From positions 1 to 64,000 of the forward strand of contig JAFUVQ010000011.1 of the NCBI GenBank assembly GCA_017477505.1: a stretch of 64,000 nt of DNA, given 5' to 3'. The stretch comes from Eubacterium sp. (GTDB lineage: Bacteria > Bacillota > Clostridia > Lachnospirales > Lachnospiraceae). This document shows, piece by piece, positions 39,756 through 50,943 of the stretch. Under the pieces are notes generated by a model. That model had not been told where the DNA came from. It made no database searches and worked only from the letters and a program-made list of their open reading frames with translations. Made by a program: the position numbers and the translations under genes. Position 1 is the first letter of the stretch. Each line of letters starts with the position of its first letter.

Positions 39756-40394
39756 TTAAAATGAAAGTTTAATCTCCACCTGTATATCCTTATCCACGAG
39801 CTTTGCAAAGCTTTCTCCATCGGATGGGCTTCCAACAGCTGTCCCGTAATGTGTAGGAATAGCAACCTGTGGTTTCATAGTGTTGATGAGGCCTGCTCCT
39901 TCTTTATAATTCATGGTATAGAAGCCACCTATCGGTATCATTGCTATATCACATTTAACTGCCTTTGCCTCATCTATATCATCAATATCTCCCGCTATAT
40001 AAATACGTGTTCCGGACACATCAATGATATATCCACACCAGCCGGACTTTTTAGGATGGAAGGGTTTCAACTTATTGTACATGGCGACGGTTTCAAAACT
40101 TAGACCATTTACTTCGTAGGACTTCCCTGGTTCAACCGGATTATTAATTCCTACGGGTGTACTTTTTCTTACCTTCTTATCCATAGCTATTGGAACAATA
40201 AACGCAGTCTCACGCTGCAATATTTTGTTTATGCTTTCAAGAGAGTAGTGATCATAATGATCATGTGTAATAAAGATAAAATCCGCATCATGATTTTCTT
40301 CATCTATTTGATATGGATCAACATAGATAATAGTTCCATTTGCATTAATTCTTATACTATTTTGCGCATTTACAGTTATATAAGATAAATCCAT
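39756..40394 (-). CDS. MBL-fold metal-dependent hydrolase (UlaG-like, COG2220)
   Basis: The ATG at 40394 has GGAGG at the right distance; the longer frame (40427) does not. The metal motif is THDHYDHYS (HxHxDH), with further ligands in YIAGDID and PTHYGT near the C-terminus. Proteins of this COG2220 type act on phosphate esters, lactones or related compounds; this one is unspecific. Single gene between two terminators. Confidence 0.85.
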   Translation of the reverse strand: MDLSYITVNAQNSIRINANGTIIYVDPYQIDEENHDADFIFITHDHYDHYSLESINKILQRETAFIVPIAMDKKVRKSTPVGINNPVEPGKSYEVNGLSFETVAMYNKLKPFHPKKSGWCGYIIDVSGTRIYIAGDIDDIDEAKAVKCDIAMIPIGGFYTMNYKEGAGLINTMKPQVAIPTHYGTAVGSPSDGESFAKLVDKDIQVEIKLSF

Positions 40395-40479
40395 AGCACA
40401 ACCTCCACTTATAAAGATTTTTGTCACTATACATATTGTATGCTATATCACTTAATCTATCCAGAACTTTACGCTGTCA

Positions 40480-40531
40480 TAACTGGTTATAACTTTTCTA
40501 ACTGGTTATAATTAGTTATAACTTTTTTTCT
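40480..40531 (-). repeat. Three tandem GTTATAAC elements upstream of the MBL-fold gene
   Basis: AACTGGTTATAACTTTT, CTAACTGGTTATAATTA and GTTATAACTTTT lie in a row, each based on AGTTATAAC(C/T). Likely a repeated regulator site for the MBL-fold gene. Confidence 0.45.
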
Positions 40532-40579
40532 GTAGAGTTGTCAACGAATTAGACCATTTATATACAATAAAACAATATA

Positions 40580-40612
40580 AAAAGCCGCTATGAAATTAAT
40601 CATAACGGCTTA
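40580..40612 (-). terminator. Terminator behind feoB
   Basis: AGCCGTTATGA and TCATAGCGGCT arms (one G-T pair) with TTTTTATATT after it, 11 bases past the stop. Confidence 0.8.
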
Positions 40613-40622
40613 GTTAATTATG

Positions 40623-42638
40623 TTAGAAAATAATAAGTCCTATATGGTATGCGATAAATGCAAGTACAAGTGAAAATGCTGTATAGTAGCAGGCAATTAT
40701 TGCTGTCCATTTCTTCGAATGGTTTTCCTTATAGGTTGTACTCATCGCCATAACACAAGGCATATTGAAGGATACCGCGAAAAGGAAAGCAAGCATTTCT
40801 GCCTTTGTAAAGAACTGAGGCAGAGTGCTCATTACTGAAGTATCTATACCACTCTTTGCGTTAAATGCAATACTCGTAACATCTGTCACACCTCCAAAAA
40901 GTGCACCTAAAACTCCAAGCATAGATTCCTTTGCAAGCATAGAGGAAAGGAATGCCATAAATGCCTGCCATGTAAGTCCGAAAAGATGTGTCACTGGCTC
41001 TATAGCCTGACCTACTGTCATCAGTATGCTTGTCTTTCCGTTCCATGCATAAGAAAGTACATAGAAAACTATGGAAACAACAAGTACTGTACTAAGCGCA
41101 CGCTTAAATACATCCACACCTTTTATAAGTGTTGTTCTGATTATATGTCCCCATCTAGGTTTATGATATGGTGGAAGCTCCATTACAATACCTGTTCTCT
41201 GTTCAACTGGAGAGAGCTTCTTACCAAATATGAGAGATACCAGCATAATTGATATAAACATAATTGCAACTATCGCAAATGTAACTGCCATGGATCCAAT
41301 TGGACCATAGAAGACAACCGCAAGTGTAGGAATAACCGACCAGGTTGAGCCACAAGGAACAGACCAAATCAGTGCCATTGCAAGAAGTCTCTGTCCATAA
41401 TTATCCAGAACTCTTGTTCCTGTAACACCACCCATGGTACAACCAAGTCCCATGAAGAATGCGCATATACTCTTTCCCTGAAGTCCAAGTCTACGCATCA
41501 TATTATCGAAAACGAAAGATATACGTGCCATATATCCAACTTCTTCCAGAATAGAAAATGCAAAGTTAACTCCAAGTACGAATCCTGCCATCGATAGAAC
41601 GAAGAACAAAATATTTAGAAATACTACTGATATAAGATTAACTAAGAACGGATGAACGCCCCAACCATTTAATGCATTTGCTACAGGTTCACTGAGTGTT
41701 GTCGGAATCATTCCGGCTATACCCATGATAGGAGCTGCAATCACCATAGCAACCGCAAATGCAAGTAGCACCATAACAAAGGCAAGAATCTTTCCGCTTA
41801 TTCTGCCAGTCGCGATTTTGTCAAAGCGGGATAACTGCTCTGATCCGGCTTTCTTCTGAAGCACTTCACTTGTCAGATTATGAACTGCATCAAACTTACA
41901 GATGCCCGATGTAAGTGCAGATTTATCTATACCTTTCACTTTATTCTCGAGTTCTTTATATACATCAGATGAGAGCTTATTCTTAAGAATACCCATTACA
42001 TTTTCATCTTCTTCCAATGCTTTAGCTGCATACCAGAAGGATGAAACCTGATCATCTTCCGCAGAACCTACGATATTGTTTACATCATTGTAGCCAAATT
42101 CTTTACTGATAAATTGCTCTTCAAAAACCTCAGCTGACATACTTTTCTTTTCAGCAAGAGCCTTTGATAAATCTTTCTTCAAGCCATCATAGCCCTTCTT
42201 GTCTGCTGCTACAAATGGAATAACTGGAATACCAAGCTTCTTACTTAACGCCTCAGTATCAATTGTCATACCCTTCTGCTTAGCAACATCCATAAGATTC
42301 AACACAAGCACAGCTGGCACTTTAATACCTGCATAGTCAGCCATCATGTAGAGACTTCGTTCCAACTGCGATGCATCTATTATGATAAGAACCATATCAG
42401 CATTTCCAGAGATTATATAATCCCTTGTTACGATTTCTTCGTCTGAATTAGCAGAAAGACTGTAGCTTCCAGGAAGATCTGCAACAAGAATCTCCTGTCC
42501 ATCTACCGTAAATGTTCCTTCCTTTTTCTCAACTGTTTTTCCTGGCCAGTTGCCAACATGCTGCCTAAGTCCTGTAAGGCCATTAAATATGGTGGACTTT
42601 CCAGCATTTGGCTGTCCCAGTAAAGCTATCTTCTTCAT
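40623..42638 (-). CDS. feoB: Ferrous iron transport protein B
   Basis: 671 residues. The N-terminal G domain has GQPNAGKST (G1), DLPGSYSL (G3) and NLMD (G4) and is followed by the guanine-dissociation-inhibitor helices. The membrane part has two gate regions with cysteine-containing GCTMGGVTGTR and a late SFNMPCVMAMS, as is typical of FeoB. It imports Fe2+ across the cytoplasmic membrane. ATG at 42638 is preferred over an adjacent GTG. Ends before a terminator; FeoA is 38 bases upstream. Confidence 0.97.
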   Translation of the reverse strand: MKKIALLGQPNAGKSTIFNGLTGLRQHVGNWPGKTVEKKEGTFTVDGQEILVADLPGSYSLSANSDEEIVTRDYIISGNADMVLIIIDASQLERSLYMMADYAGIKVPAVLVLNLMDVAKQKGMTIDTEALSKKLGIPVIPFVAADKKGYDGLKKDLSKALAEKKSMSAEVFEEQFISKEFGYNDVNNIVGSAEDDQVSSFWYAAKALEEDENVMGILKNKLSSDVYKELENKVKGIDKSALTSGICKFDAVHNLTSEVLQKKAGSEQLSRFDKIATGRISGKILAFVMVLLAFAVAMVIAAPIMGIAGMIPTTLSEPVANALNGWGVHPFLVNLISVVFLNILFFVLSMAGFVLGVNFAFSILEEVGYMARISFVFDNMMRRLGLQGKSICAFFMGLGCTMGGVTGTRVLDNYGQRLLAMALIWSVPCGSTWSVIPTLAVVFYGPIGSMAVTFAIVAIMFISIMLVSLIFGKKLSPVEQRTGIVMELPPYHKPRWGHIIRTTLIKGVDVFKRALSTVLVVSIVFYVLSYAWNGKTSILMTVGQAIEPVTHLFGLTWQAFMAFLSSMLAKESMLGVLGALFGGVTDVTSIAFNAKSGIDTSVMSTLPQFFTKAEMLAFLFAVSFNMPCVMAMSTTYKENHSKKWTAIIACYYTAFSLVLAFIAYHIGLIIF

Positions 42639-42679
42639 CACATTTCCTCTTTCTAATCATTTTTATTAGCTTATTCGAA

Positions 42680-42895
42680 TCATTCAACCTCGATACAGGC
42701 CGCATCTTCTCTATTAAGTGCGATCATAGAATCGCGGCTATAAATGAGAACTGGCTGTTTACGTCTATTTTTAAATACCTTTACGATACCACCCGGAACT
42801 ATACCTATAGACACTGTACGACTTATCATATGATTATCGCCATCCATAGATACTACTCTGCCCTGATATCCTTCTTTAGCATCAGTAAGCTTCAT
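42680..42895 (-). CDS. feoA: Ferrous iron transport protein A
   Basis: 71-residue SH3-like protein: MKLTDAKEGYQGRVVSMDGD, RTVSIGIVPGGIVKVFKN and DSMIALNREDAACIEVE match FeoA, which assists FeoB. An AAGGAGGAAT site precedes the start. It is divergent from an AraC gene with 133 bases between starts. Confidence 0.95.
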   Translation of the reverse strand: MKLTDAKEGYQGRVVSMDGDNHMISRTVSIGIVPGGIVKVFKNRRKQPVLIYSRDSMIALNREDAACIEVE

Positions 42896-42922
42896 TCCAT
42901 TCCTCCTTGATTTAAATTGCGT

Positions 42923-42951
42923 TTGTTATATACCATTAACTTGTGTATAAT
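42923..42951 (+). promoter_or_regulatory. Promoter of the divergent AraC gene
   Basis: TTGTTA (42923-42928), 17 bases, TATAAT (42946-42951). CCATTAA occurs twice here (about 42933 and 42961) and may be an operator for FeoAB, AraC or both. Confidence 0.55.
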
Positions 42952-43028
42952 ATATATAACCATTAAGAATTTCTATGCCAGTTTGACTAAAAAAGGTTCA
43001 TTTAGCATCATTTTGAGGAGTAACATAC

Positions 43029-43979
43029 ATGTCTCAGCAGGAAGAATTTTCAACAGCAGTAAAAGAAATGCTTTTTTCAAAAAATGAAATAAAAGAACTA
43101 AAAGCTGATTATGAAACGGGAAGCATAAAGATAACCATTTTCCCAATCACTACAGGAATATTTCTGTCCCTTAATGAGGAAATGGGATCCTCTATACCAT
43201 TTGATGAGAAAAAGTATAACTATGAACTAACAACCATCAATCAATGTCTATCTGGAAGATGTGAATTTAAGCATCCCGGTGAAGCTGTGAGTTACATATC
43301 TCCACAACTTACATGCATCGCAAGAAAAAGACGAATGGATGCATTCTACTACCCACTTGGGAATTACACAGGTCTGGCGATAAGCATAATTGAAAGTCTT
43401 ATAGACGAAACCACTAGGGATTTTCTTAATAAATTTTCTATAGATATGGACCTACTAATATCGAAGTATCTAAAACAAACTGAAACTTTTATCGGAAAAG
43501 CTGATACAAGGCTGCTGAATGCTTTCAAGGAGCTCTATCAAGTACTTACAACAAGGAATCTTGGAAGAATCCGACTTAAAGTTCTTGAGATCTTTGAACT
43601 GCTAATATCTGAAGAGGTTGTGTCCCCTTCCAAGTCATGCCACCTCACTTCTAGTCAGGCAGCTATGGCAAGACGTACACATGATATTCTGACAAACGAT
43701 CTCAGCAAACATGTAGCTGTTCGCGAGATTGCTGCAGAACTAGGTGTCAGTGAAACAAGCCTCAAGAATTACTTCAAGGAAGTATATGGCTCCTGCATAT
43801 CAGACTATATGAAAGAAAAAAGAATGAAGTACGCCGCAGATAAACTGCAGAATACTTCACTCTCTATTTTCGATATTGCGTGTAGTATAGGATTTTCAAA
43901 TCAGGGGCGCTTCGCAAAAGTCTTCCACGACTACTACAAATGCAAGCCCCTAGAATATAGAAGGAATCACTCCACCTAG
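43029..43979 (+). CDS. AraC-family regulator divergent from feoAB
   Basis: 316 residues. N-terminal domain contains TTINQCLSGRCEFKHPGEA, the pattern shared with the two other AraC proteins here; C-terminal HTH pair: IAAELGVSETSLKNYFKEVY and IFDIACSIGFSNQGRFAKVF. GAGGAG lies before the ATG. Its position, head-to-head with feoAB, suggests that it responds to iron-related signals and acts on feoAB or on itself. Only member of the set on the plus strand. Confidence 0.9.
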   Translation: MSQQEEFSTAVKEMLFSKNEIKELKADYETGSIKITIFPITTGIFLSLNEEMGSSIPFDEKKYNYELTTINQCLSGRCEFKHPGEAVSYISPQLTCIARKRRMDAFYYPLGNYTGLAISIIESLIDETTRDFLNKFSIDMDLLISKYLKQTETFIGKADTRLLNAFKELYQVLTTRNLGRIRLKVLEIFELLISEEVVSPSKSCHLTSSQAAMARRTHDILTNDLSKHVAVREIAAELGVSETSLKNYFKEVYGSCISDYMKEKRMKYAADKLQNTSLSIFDIACSIGFSNQGRFAKVFHDYYKCKPLEYRRNHST

Positions 43980-44010
43980 CTCCATTTCACCACGGTGAGT
44001 TTTTGCGTCG

Positions 44011-46308
44011 CTACTCTCTGTTATCTTTGAGGCTTTCTACGAGATTCACTTTCCCGACTTTACCTCTCAGGAGAAGTAGTGACAGAACGTAGCTGATCAG
44101 TATTAGCATTATTATCTTTAGAATGGAAACTGGATATATAAGTGTTTCGATATAGGTTTTATACATTGAAACATTTGCATCGAATACTGCCTTTGTTCCA
44201 TATACACCTAGCAATATACTTAGTATAATTGCGATTGGAACAAGGAAATGATAGACATTTGTTACCATTCCATTTATCTCTTTATTTCGATATCCCAGAA
44301 CCTTTAGCATTGATACCGAAGATTCGGATTCTGATATCAGAACACTTACCATCATGTAAACCACTATTACGCAGATAGCGATTGCAAATATTTCCAGTAT
44401 TCCAACTATATTCTGCATACCATTTTTTACTTCATCTATCTGATCTGCAAGTGACTGCTTTGTTATGGTTTTTGCAAGTTTTTCTTCGTCTATTTCTATA
44501 GCTTCGTTGGACATTAGGATGTTGTAACAGTCTTCAGGCATATCCAGAAGCTCTGCCGCATTTTTTCTTGAGCAGTAGATTGCGGACTGTGAATCATTTT
44601 CGATTACATCAGTTATCTTTACTTTATATTCATCCAGTGTAATAGGATTAATAAATGATATCTCATCCCCCTTTCCTACATCAAAGGCAAGTGATGCCAT
44701 AGTCGTTATATAGTAATGACTTTCATCATATTCCAGCTCATTACCATCTGCGTCACTGAAGTTTATATATTTACTATCCTCTATTCCCAGAAGCATTATC
44801 ATGTCATCTCTATCTTTAACTTCGAAGGTGCTTCCAAGTATAGGACTTCCTTTATCAGGTTCACCCATCTCCGGAGTCTTAAGGAAGTATTCATATTCAA
44901 AGCTTCCTATCTGATCCACTGTATTATTCACATAGGAATCCATAGAATCAACGCATGTTACGCAGAAGCTGTATAACATTCCACCAAAGGCAAGTCCAAC
45001 TATAACTATAATGCTTCGTCCAGGTTTTCCAAGTATCTGTCTAAGCCTATATCTGCTCTTTACGGAAAGGTGACTTTTCTTCATCCTGAGTCTTCTTCCA
45101 TTTTTGCCTGAACTTCGACCAGATATCATGGTGATAACATCTGTCTTCATAACTTTTGCAGCGCTAAGATAGACCGCTAATATATAAAGAAGAGCAGGAA
45201 CAGCTATGGACAGTATAATATCTACCGGCTTAATCGAATAATCTATAGGAACTGATTCAATCTTATGGAACAGCTGACTGATTAGTGCCTTGCCAAATAT
45301 TTTTGTCGCAACAAAACCTATTATGAAGCCTAAACTTGCAGGAAGTAGTCCATAAAAGCTGTAATGTCTGGAAAGGGCCTGTTTCTTATATCCTAAGGCT
45401 ATAAGAACACCTATCTGTCTTCTATCCGCCTTAATCTTTCTTCCAATAACCACAGATATGATTACTGCTATAAATATAACGAATATAACAACTACTATGT
45501 TCAACATATTCACTGACTGTTCACACTCAGTAAGCGCTGTTTTTATACGAGTATTGGAATCAGCTCTTATGTATGACAGCATGGTATACTTCTCATTTAT
45601 CTCTTTTCTTACTTCCTCTATTTTATCTGCATATTCTTCACTGGTTTCATCTATATTAGAGGAATTATCTTCAACATTATGATAGATAATGCTGTAATAC
45701 TCATTTGTAATTCCTTTATCTTCAATCATTTTTTCATAAGTTTCATCGCTCACTTCAGCAATTCCAAACTCTGATTTGATTGCAAATGTATCTGTAGCCT
45801 CTTTGATAGGAAAAAGATAATCCGGTCTTTCAAAATCTCCAACCAGAGTATATTCATTTTCACCTATTCTTACTGTATCGCCATGACTCAGTCCATTTTC
45901 GGTCATAAGCCCTGTATTAAAGATGATTTCATCATCCGCATTAACATCATTTCCAGCTGACATCTTATAGAGGTTGACCTTATCCATCCTCTTCATTACA
46001 CGGACTGTATAATCCTTTTCCTCAAAATCAATATAGGTCTGTCTCTCAATCGTTATATCGTACTTCTCCTCCAGTTCATTTATATCCTCATCTGATATTT
46101 CACTTAGAGTAGTAAACTGCGCATCCTCAACATGGTAATCCTCGTAAAATATATGCAGATCATCAAGAAGCTTAACTGCAGCTGCGTCAAATCCCAGATA
46201 AAGCATTACCGAAAAGCCTGTCAGAAGAACTGTACATATATAAAACGAAAGATTCTTTTTTATATTTCGTATATATCTCTTTCTTAGTGTCATTTCTCTT
46301 TTCTCCAA
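44011..46308 (-). CDS. ABC transporter permease, FtsX type
   Basis: 765 residues: basic N-terminus (RKRYIRNIKKNLSFYICTV) and first helix to about 40, large external domain, a helix group at about 275-375, a short cytoplasmic segment, helix near 435, second external domain and three final helices. Two FtsX domains, as in the exporters at 29.6 and 50.9 kb, but it is the shortest of the three. Starts directly after the ATPase stop. Confidence 0.9.
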   Translation of the reverse strand: MEKREMTLRKRYIRNIKKNLSFYICTVLLTGFSVMLYLGFDAAAVKLLDDLHIFYEDYHVEDAQFTTLSEISDEDINELEEKYDITIERQTYIDFEEKDYTVRVMKRMDKVNLYKMSAGNDVNADDEIIFNTGLMTENGLSHGDTVRIGENEYTLVGDFERPDYLFPIKEATDTFAIKSEFGIAEVSDETYEKMIEDKGITNEYYSIIYHNVEDNSSNIDETSEEYADKIEEVRKEINEKYTMLSYIRADSNTRIKTALTECEQSVNMLNIVVVIFVIFIAVIISVVIGRKIKADRRQIGVLIALGYKKQALSRHYSFYGLLPASLGFIIGFVATKIFGKALISQLFHKIESVPIDYSIKPVDIILSIAVPALLYILAVYLSAAKVMKTDVITMISGRSSGKNGRRLRMKKSHLSVKSRYRLRQILGKPGRSIIVIVGLAFGGMLYSFCVTCVDSMDSYVNNTVDQIGSFEYEYFLKTPEMGEPDKGSPILGSTFEVKDRDDMIMLLGIEDSKYINFSDADGNELEYDESHYYITTMASLAFDVGKGDEISFINPITLDEYKVKITDVIENDSQSAIYCSRKNAAELLDMPEDCYNILMSNEAIEIDEEKLAKTITKQSLADQIDEVKNGMQNIVGILEIFAIAICVIVVYMMVSVLISESESSVSMLKVLGYRNKEINGMVTNVYHFLVPIAIILSILLGVYGTKAVFDANVSMYKTYIETLIYPVSILKIIMLILISYVLSLLLLRGKVGKVNLVESLKDNRE

Positions 46309-47004
46309 CTATAATTCAATAGAATCAACACTTTGCTTTTCGTTCTTTACATTTGACGAAACCTTACCATCTTTTATTCTGATCACTCTGTCCGCCATTT
46401 CCGATATCGCTTCATTATGAGTTATGATAATTATGGTAGTATGGAACTTCTGATTTACTTTTTCCACAAACTTAAGTACAAGCCTTGCTGACTTTGTATC
46501 CAGCGCACCTGTAAGCTCGTCGCATAGAAGTATCTTTGGATTTTTGATCAATGCTCTAGCAATACTAACTCTTTGCTGCTGTCCTCCGGAAAGTTCTGAT
46601 GGAAAATGATTCTCATACTTTTTGATATCAACCGCCTCCATAACCTCGTCTATATCGAGAGGAGAATCTGTTATATCAGCTACTACCTGAATGTTTTCCT
46701 TCACAGTAAGATCAGGTATCAGATTATAAAACTGAAATACAAAACCCACATCAGTTCGTCTATATTCCACCAGCTGTTTATCACTCATTTTAGATATGGT
46801 TACTCCATCTATAGACAGTACTCCATCATCCATTTTATCGAGACCACCCAGCATATTCAGGAGCGTTGACTTACCACTACCTGAGGGACCGAGTATTACA
46901 TAAACTCCACCCTCTTCTAGTTCAAGACTGGCTCCATCAAGTGCTCTTACTTCACTTTCGCCCTTTCCGTAATATTTCTTAGCTCCTTTCAGATCAATAA
47001 ACAT
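46309..47004 (-). CDS. ABC transporter ATP-binding protein
   Basis: Walker [10 protein letters not shown], signature LSGGQQQR, switch IITHN. Walker B reads [11 protein letters not shown], with Leu where Pro is normal in the LolD/MacB group (DEPTGALD); the catalytic Glu is retained. Partner of the permease immediately downstream, and follows the AraC gene after 30 bases. Confidence 0.95.
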   Translation of the reverse strand: MFIDLKGAKKYYGKGESEVRALDGASLELEEGGVYVILGPSGSGKSTLLNMLGGLDKMDDGVLSIDGVTISKMSDKQLVEYRRTDVGFVFQFYNLIPDLTVKENIQVVADITDSPLDIDEVMEAVDIKKYENHFPSELSGGQQQRVSIARALIKNPKILLCDELTGALDTKSARLVLKFVEKVNQKFHTTIIIITHNEAISEMADRVIRIKDGKVSSNVKNEKQSVDSIEL

Positions 47005-47034
47005 CTTTCCTCCTTGCCATGAAAACGCTTTACC

Positions 47035-48111
47035 TTAACCACCGAGACGCCTATATTCCAGTGGTGTCATACCGTACTTTCTCTTAAAGACATTACCGAA
47101 CTTTCCCTGATTCTCATAACCGACCATAAGTGCTATCTCAGCTACACTTCTATCAGATGTAGTTAGCAGCTCTGCCGCTTTTTCCATACGATATTCCTGA
47201 ATAAACTTATGCACTGTACTTCCATACATGATTCCAAAGTACTTATTCAGTGATACAGCACTGAGCTTATATTTTCGCGAAAGCCCTTCAACAGTTACAT
47301 CTATAGAAGGATCAGCCGTGATACTTTCATATATCTCTTTGACTATTTTTCGCTGACCTTTCGTGAGATAGAACTGGGTTTCATTTGTTGTTACATGACC
47401 AGTACGAACCTTATCCCAGATATCTGCTATACCTATAAGAAGAGAGATGCTATCTGTACTTTCGTTCTTCATGAGCTGCATTACATTTTCTTCACTGTAT
47501 TTCAGCTTCTCACTGACAGTACCGATATAATAATCAGCATTTGCTTCGTATCGCTGTGTCATTTCCTCTATGTCCAGTCCAAGCTGCTTAAGCAGCAGCG
47601 CAGTATCTTCTCCTATTCTGTCCAGGTCAAATGAAATCTCAACACCTATATAATCTTCGCCATAGAAATTAAAGTTCTTATCCTTATGCTTCTGGCTTTC
47701 AACACATAGCACCCCTGGCTGCATAAATGCATACATTCCGTCTCGAGTTAGAATCTCACATCGCCCCTTAACACAGTAATGAATCACAGAATTTCTGATT
47801 TGATTATCCAGGTTACCAAATGTGTTAAGAGTCTCCAGGCCATTCAAATTACCAATGATAATTCTTACTCCTGCAAGCGGTTCAGCAAAGTAGTATTCAC
47901 AATGAGATCCTTTGATTTTAAATCTCACGATGCAGTCATTTAACTGCTTTATCTCATATTTTGATCCAAAAAAATGCAGGATCTTCATTATAAGATCCGC
48001 TGGTAGTTGCTCTGCATATTCCTTAAGCCACGGGATACTCTCCAGCTTCTTTAATATTTCATCAAATGCTTCATCTGCCGAAAAAGCGTTTTCTTCTTCA
48101 CTCTTATTCAT
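47035..48111 (-). CDS. AraC-family regulator of the ABC exporter
   Basis: 358 residues: N-terminal domain with HYCVKGRCEILTRDG and a C-terminal HTH pair (LSRKYKLSAVSLNKYFGIMY, VAEIALMVGYENQGKFGNVF). It resembles the AraC proteins at 38.6 and 43.0 kb. Being first of a likely three-gene unit, it probably controls the ABC genes behind it. Confidence 0.9.
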   Translation of the reverse strand: MNKSEEENAFSADEAFDEILKKLESIPWLKEYAEQLPADLIMKILHFFGSKYEIKQLNDCIVRFKIKGSHCEYYFAEPLAGVRIIIGNLNGLETLNTFGNLDNQIRNSVIHYCVKGRCEILTRDGMYAFMQPGVLCVESQKHKDKNFNFYGEDYIGVEISFDLDRIGEDTALLLKQLGLDIEEMTQRYEANADYYIGTVSEKLKYSEENVMQLMKNESTDSISLLIGIADIWDKVRTGHVTTNETQFYLTKGQRKIVKEIYESITADPSIDVTVEGLSRKYKLSAVSLNKYFGIMYGSTVHKFIQEYRMEKAAELLTTSDRSVAEIALMVGYENQGKFGNVFKRKYGMTPLEYRRLGG

Positions 48112-48141
48112 TTTTATTCTCCACTTTTGATTTCGAAATCT

Positions 48142-48180
48142 AAAAAGGCACCAGTTAGCAATCGCTAACTAGTGTCTTTA
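48142..48180 (-). terminator. Terminator behind enolase
   Basis: GACACTAGTTAGC and GCTAACTGGTGCC arms with a GATT loop, followed by TTTTTA on the minus strand. It lies between eno and the AraC gene. Confidence 0.75.
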
Positions 48181-48273
48181 TAGCATATCCAGTATTAAGC
48201 TTCTACTCCATTTGCAGATTTTTAATCCATTCTTAAAATAATGTTACTATTCACAAATAATATTATATATTTA

Positions 48274-49590
<1,317 letters not shown>

Positions 49591-49610
49591 TTATGATTTT
49601 TTTATAAAAA

Positions 49611-49692
49611 TGGGATGAGTAATTTTATAGCAAAAACTCATTTAATCCCTATCACAAGATTATAAGAAAGACCATATGACCTACTCATCCCA
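49611..49692. other. Long-armed inverted repeat between flavodoxin and enolase
   Basis: GGGATGAGTA (49611-49620) and TACTCATCCC (49683-49692) are perfect partners 62 bases apart, followed on the minus strand by ATTTTTATAAAAAAATC. It could be a large terminator of the flavodoxin unit or an element in the enolase leader. Confidence 0.5.
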
Positions 49693-49718
49693 ATGAAAGC
49701 TAGTACTAATGCCTTAAG

Positions 49719-50141
49719 TTATACAAGTGAAGCACCGAGATCCTTACACTCGTCTATTGCGTCATCATCAGGAGCATAGTTAGCCATAACACCATCGTTA
49801 ACAAGAGCAGCTCCAATTGAGTCACATCTCTCCTTCCAATCTCTCATCCACTGACCGTCTCCCCAGCCATATGAACCAAAGATTCCAATCTTCTTTCCTC
49901 CAAGAGATGTCTCAACAGAAGTAAACATAGGCTCGAACTCTGCCTCTTCAAGAACCTCTGCTCCCATCGCTGGACAACCAAATGCGATAGCATCAAACTC
50001 AGAAACCTTATCTGCTGAGAATTCGCCAGCTCCAAAAACTGTAACTTCTGCGCCTTTCTCCTTAGCTCCCTCTGCTACTGCATTTGCCATAGCCTCAGTA
50101 TTACCTGTGGCACTCCAAAATACTACTGCTACTTTACTCAT
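49719..50141 (-). CDS. Flavodoxin
   Basis: 140 residues from the ATG at 50141 (AAAGGAAAT before it). FMN phosphate loop FWSATGNTE, GCPAMGAEVLEE (isoalloxazine loop) and FGSYGWGDGQWM, all as in clostridial short-chain flavodoxins. It replaces ferredoxin as electron carrier when iron is scarce. It follows DUF3793, and a metal-type operator precedes that gene, consistent with an iron-controlled pair. Confidence 0.95.
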   Translation of the reverse strand: MSKVAVVFWSATGNTEAMANAVAEGAKEKGAEVTVFGAGEFSADKVSEFDAIAFGCPAMGAEVLEEAEFEPMFTSVETSLGGKKIGIFGSYGWGDGQWMRDWKERCDSIGAALVNDGVMANYAPDDDAIDECKDLGASLV

Positions 50142-50204
50142 ATTATTTCCTTTCCAGGGACACACCCTTATATATTATTTTTTCTCCGAAATAAACCGGA
50201 GTGA

Positions 50205-50765
50205 TTAAGCACACACGGCGAGCTGTTCCAAGGTCATTCCCTCCTTAAGCCTTGAAATATATTCGCAGGTGCACTTCTTATATCTGTCAAATGTATCTTC
50301 AGCCCGTGAAACATCTCCATATACTTTCCAACATCCGATACATTTAGAACATTCACCTTTATTATCTATAAAGCCCTTTACATCCTCATATGGATAACCT
50401 AAGAAAAATCCTATCTCATGCGGAAAATCCTTACTCGATTTAAGAGCCTTAAGCTTTTTACTGAGGCATCTTACACATTCTGTCATATTGTCAACGTTAT
50501 AACCCAGCTGTTTTAACAAAGTAGCGGTATCCTTCTCACAGAGATCTTTTTCCAGGAAGGATGGCCGAAATATGTATATAAGAGCTCTGTGATTGAGATA
50601 CCCTATGGGTATTGCCTTAATTCCCTTGTTTGATAAAACACCATTAACTCTTCGCAGTTCCTTCAAAAGTTGGTTGTAATCACTATATTCACATGAAAAC
50701 AGATTTCCCGTTTTGATACCTGCAAGTGTAGGTGAGCAAAACTCAACAATCATTTCATCAGACAT
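50205..50765 (-). CDS. DUF3793 family protein
   Basis: 186 residues with HRALIYIFRPSFLEKDL, HEIGFFLGYPYEDVKGFI and CSKCIGCWKVYGDVSRAE, the DUF3793 signature, including three conserved cysteines. Families of this type commonly accompany flavodoxin and iron uptake genes; the role is unknown. Start set at 50765 with TGAGG upstream; a second start four codons earlier is possible. Followed by flavodoxin after 63 bases. Confidence 0.85.
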   Translation of the reverse strand: MSDEMIVEFCSPTLAGIKTGNLFSCEYSDYNQLLKELRRVNGVLSNKGIKAIPIGYLNHRALIYIFRPSFLEKDLCEKDTATLLKQLGYNVDNMTECVRCLSKKLKALKSSKDFPHEIGFFLGYPYEDVKGFIDNKGECSKCIGCWKVYGDVSRAEDTFDRYKKCTCEYISRLKEGMTLEQLAVCA

Positions 50766-50799
50766 GATAAACCTCAAAATTTTCTATAATGCGAACCAT

Positions 50800-50852
50800 T
50801 TAGTTATATATGACTATTTATAATTAGTTGTATCTAACTATTAGGTTATAAC
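50800..50852 (-). promoter_or_regulatory. Operator cluster upstream of DUF3793/flavodoxin
   Basis: TTAGTTATATATGACTA, TTAGTTGTATCTAAC (50824-50838) and TTAGGTTATAAC occur in a row; the middle one is one base different from the site upstream of the AraC/exporter operon at 39669. Confidence 0.5.
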
Positions 50853-50878
50853 ATACAATTATATAGATTTCAAGAAAA

Positions 50879-50924
50879 AAATGGAATAGTCCTTCCTGAT
50901 TAAAAAGAGCTACTCCATTTTAAT
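50879..50924 (-). terminator. Terminator behind the TetR-controlled ABC permease
   Basis: AATGGAGTAG and CTATTCCATT arms with TTTTTTC following on the minus strand, 20 bases past the stop. Confidence 0.7.
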
Positions 50925-50943
50925 AATATATAGATTCTTATAT

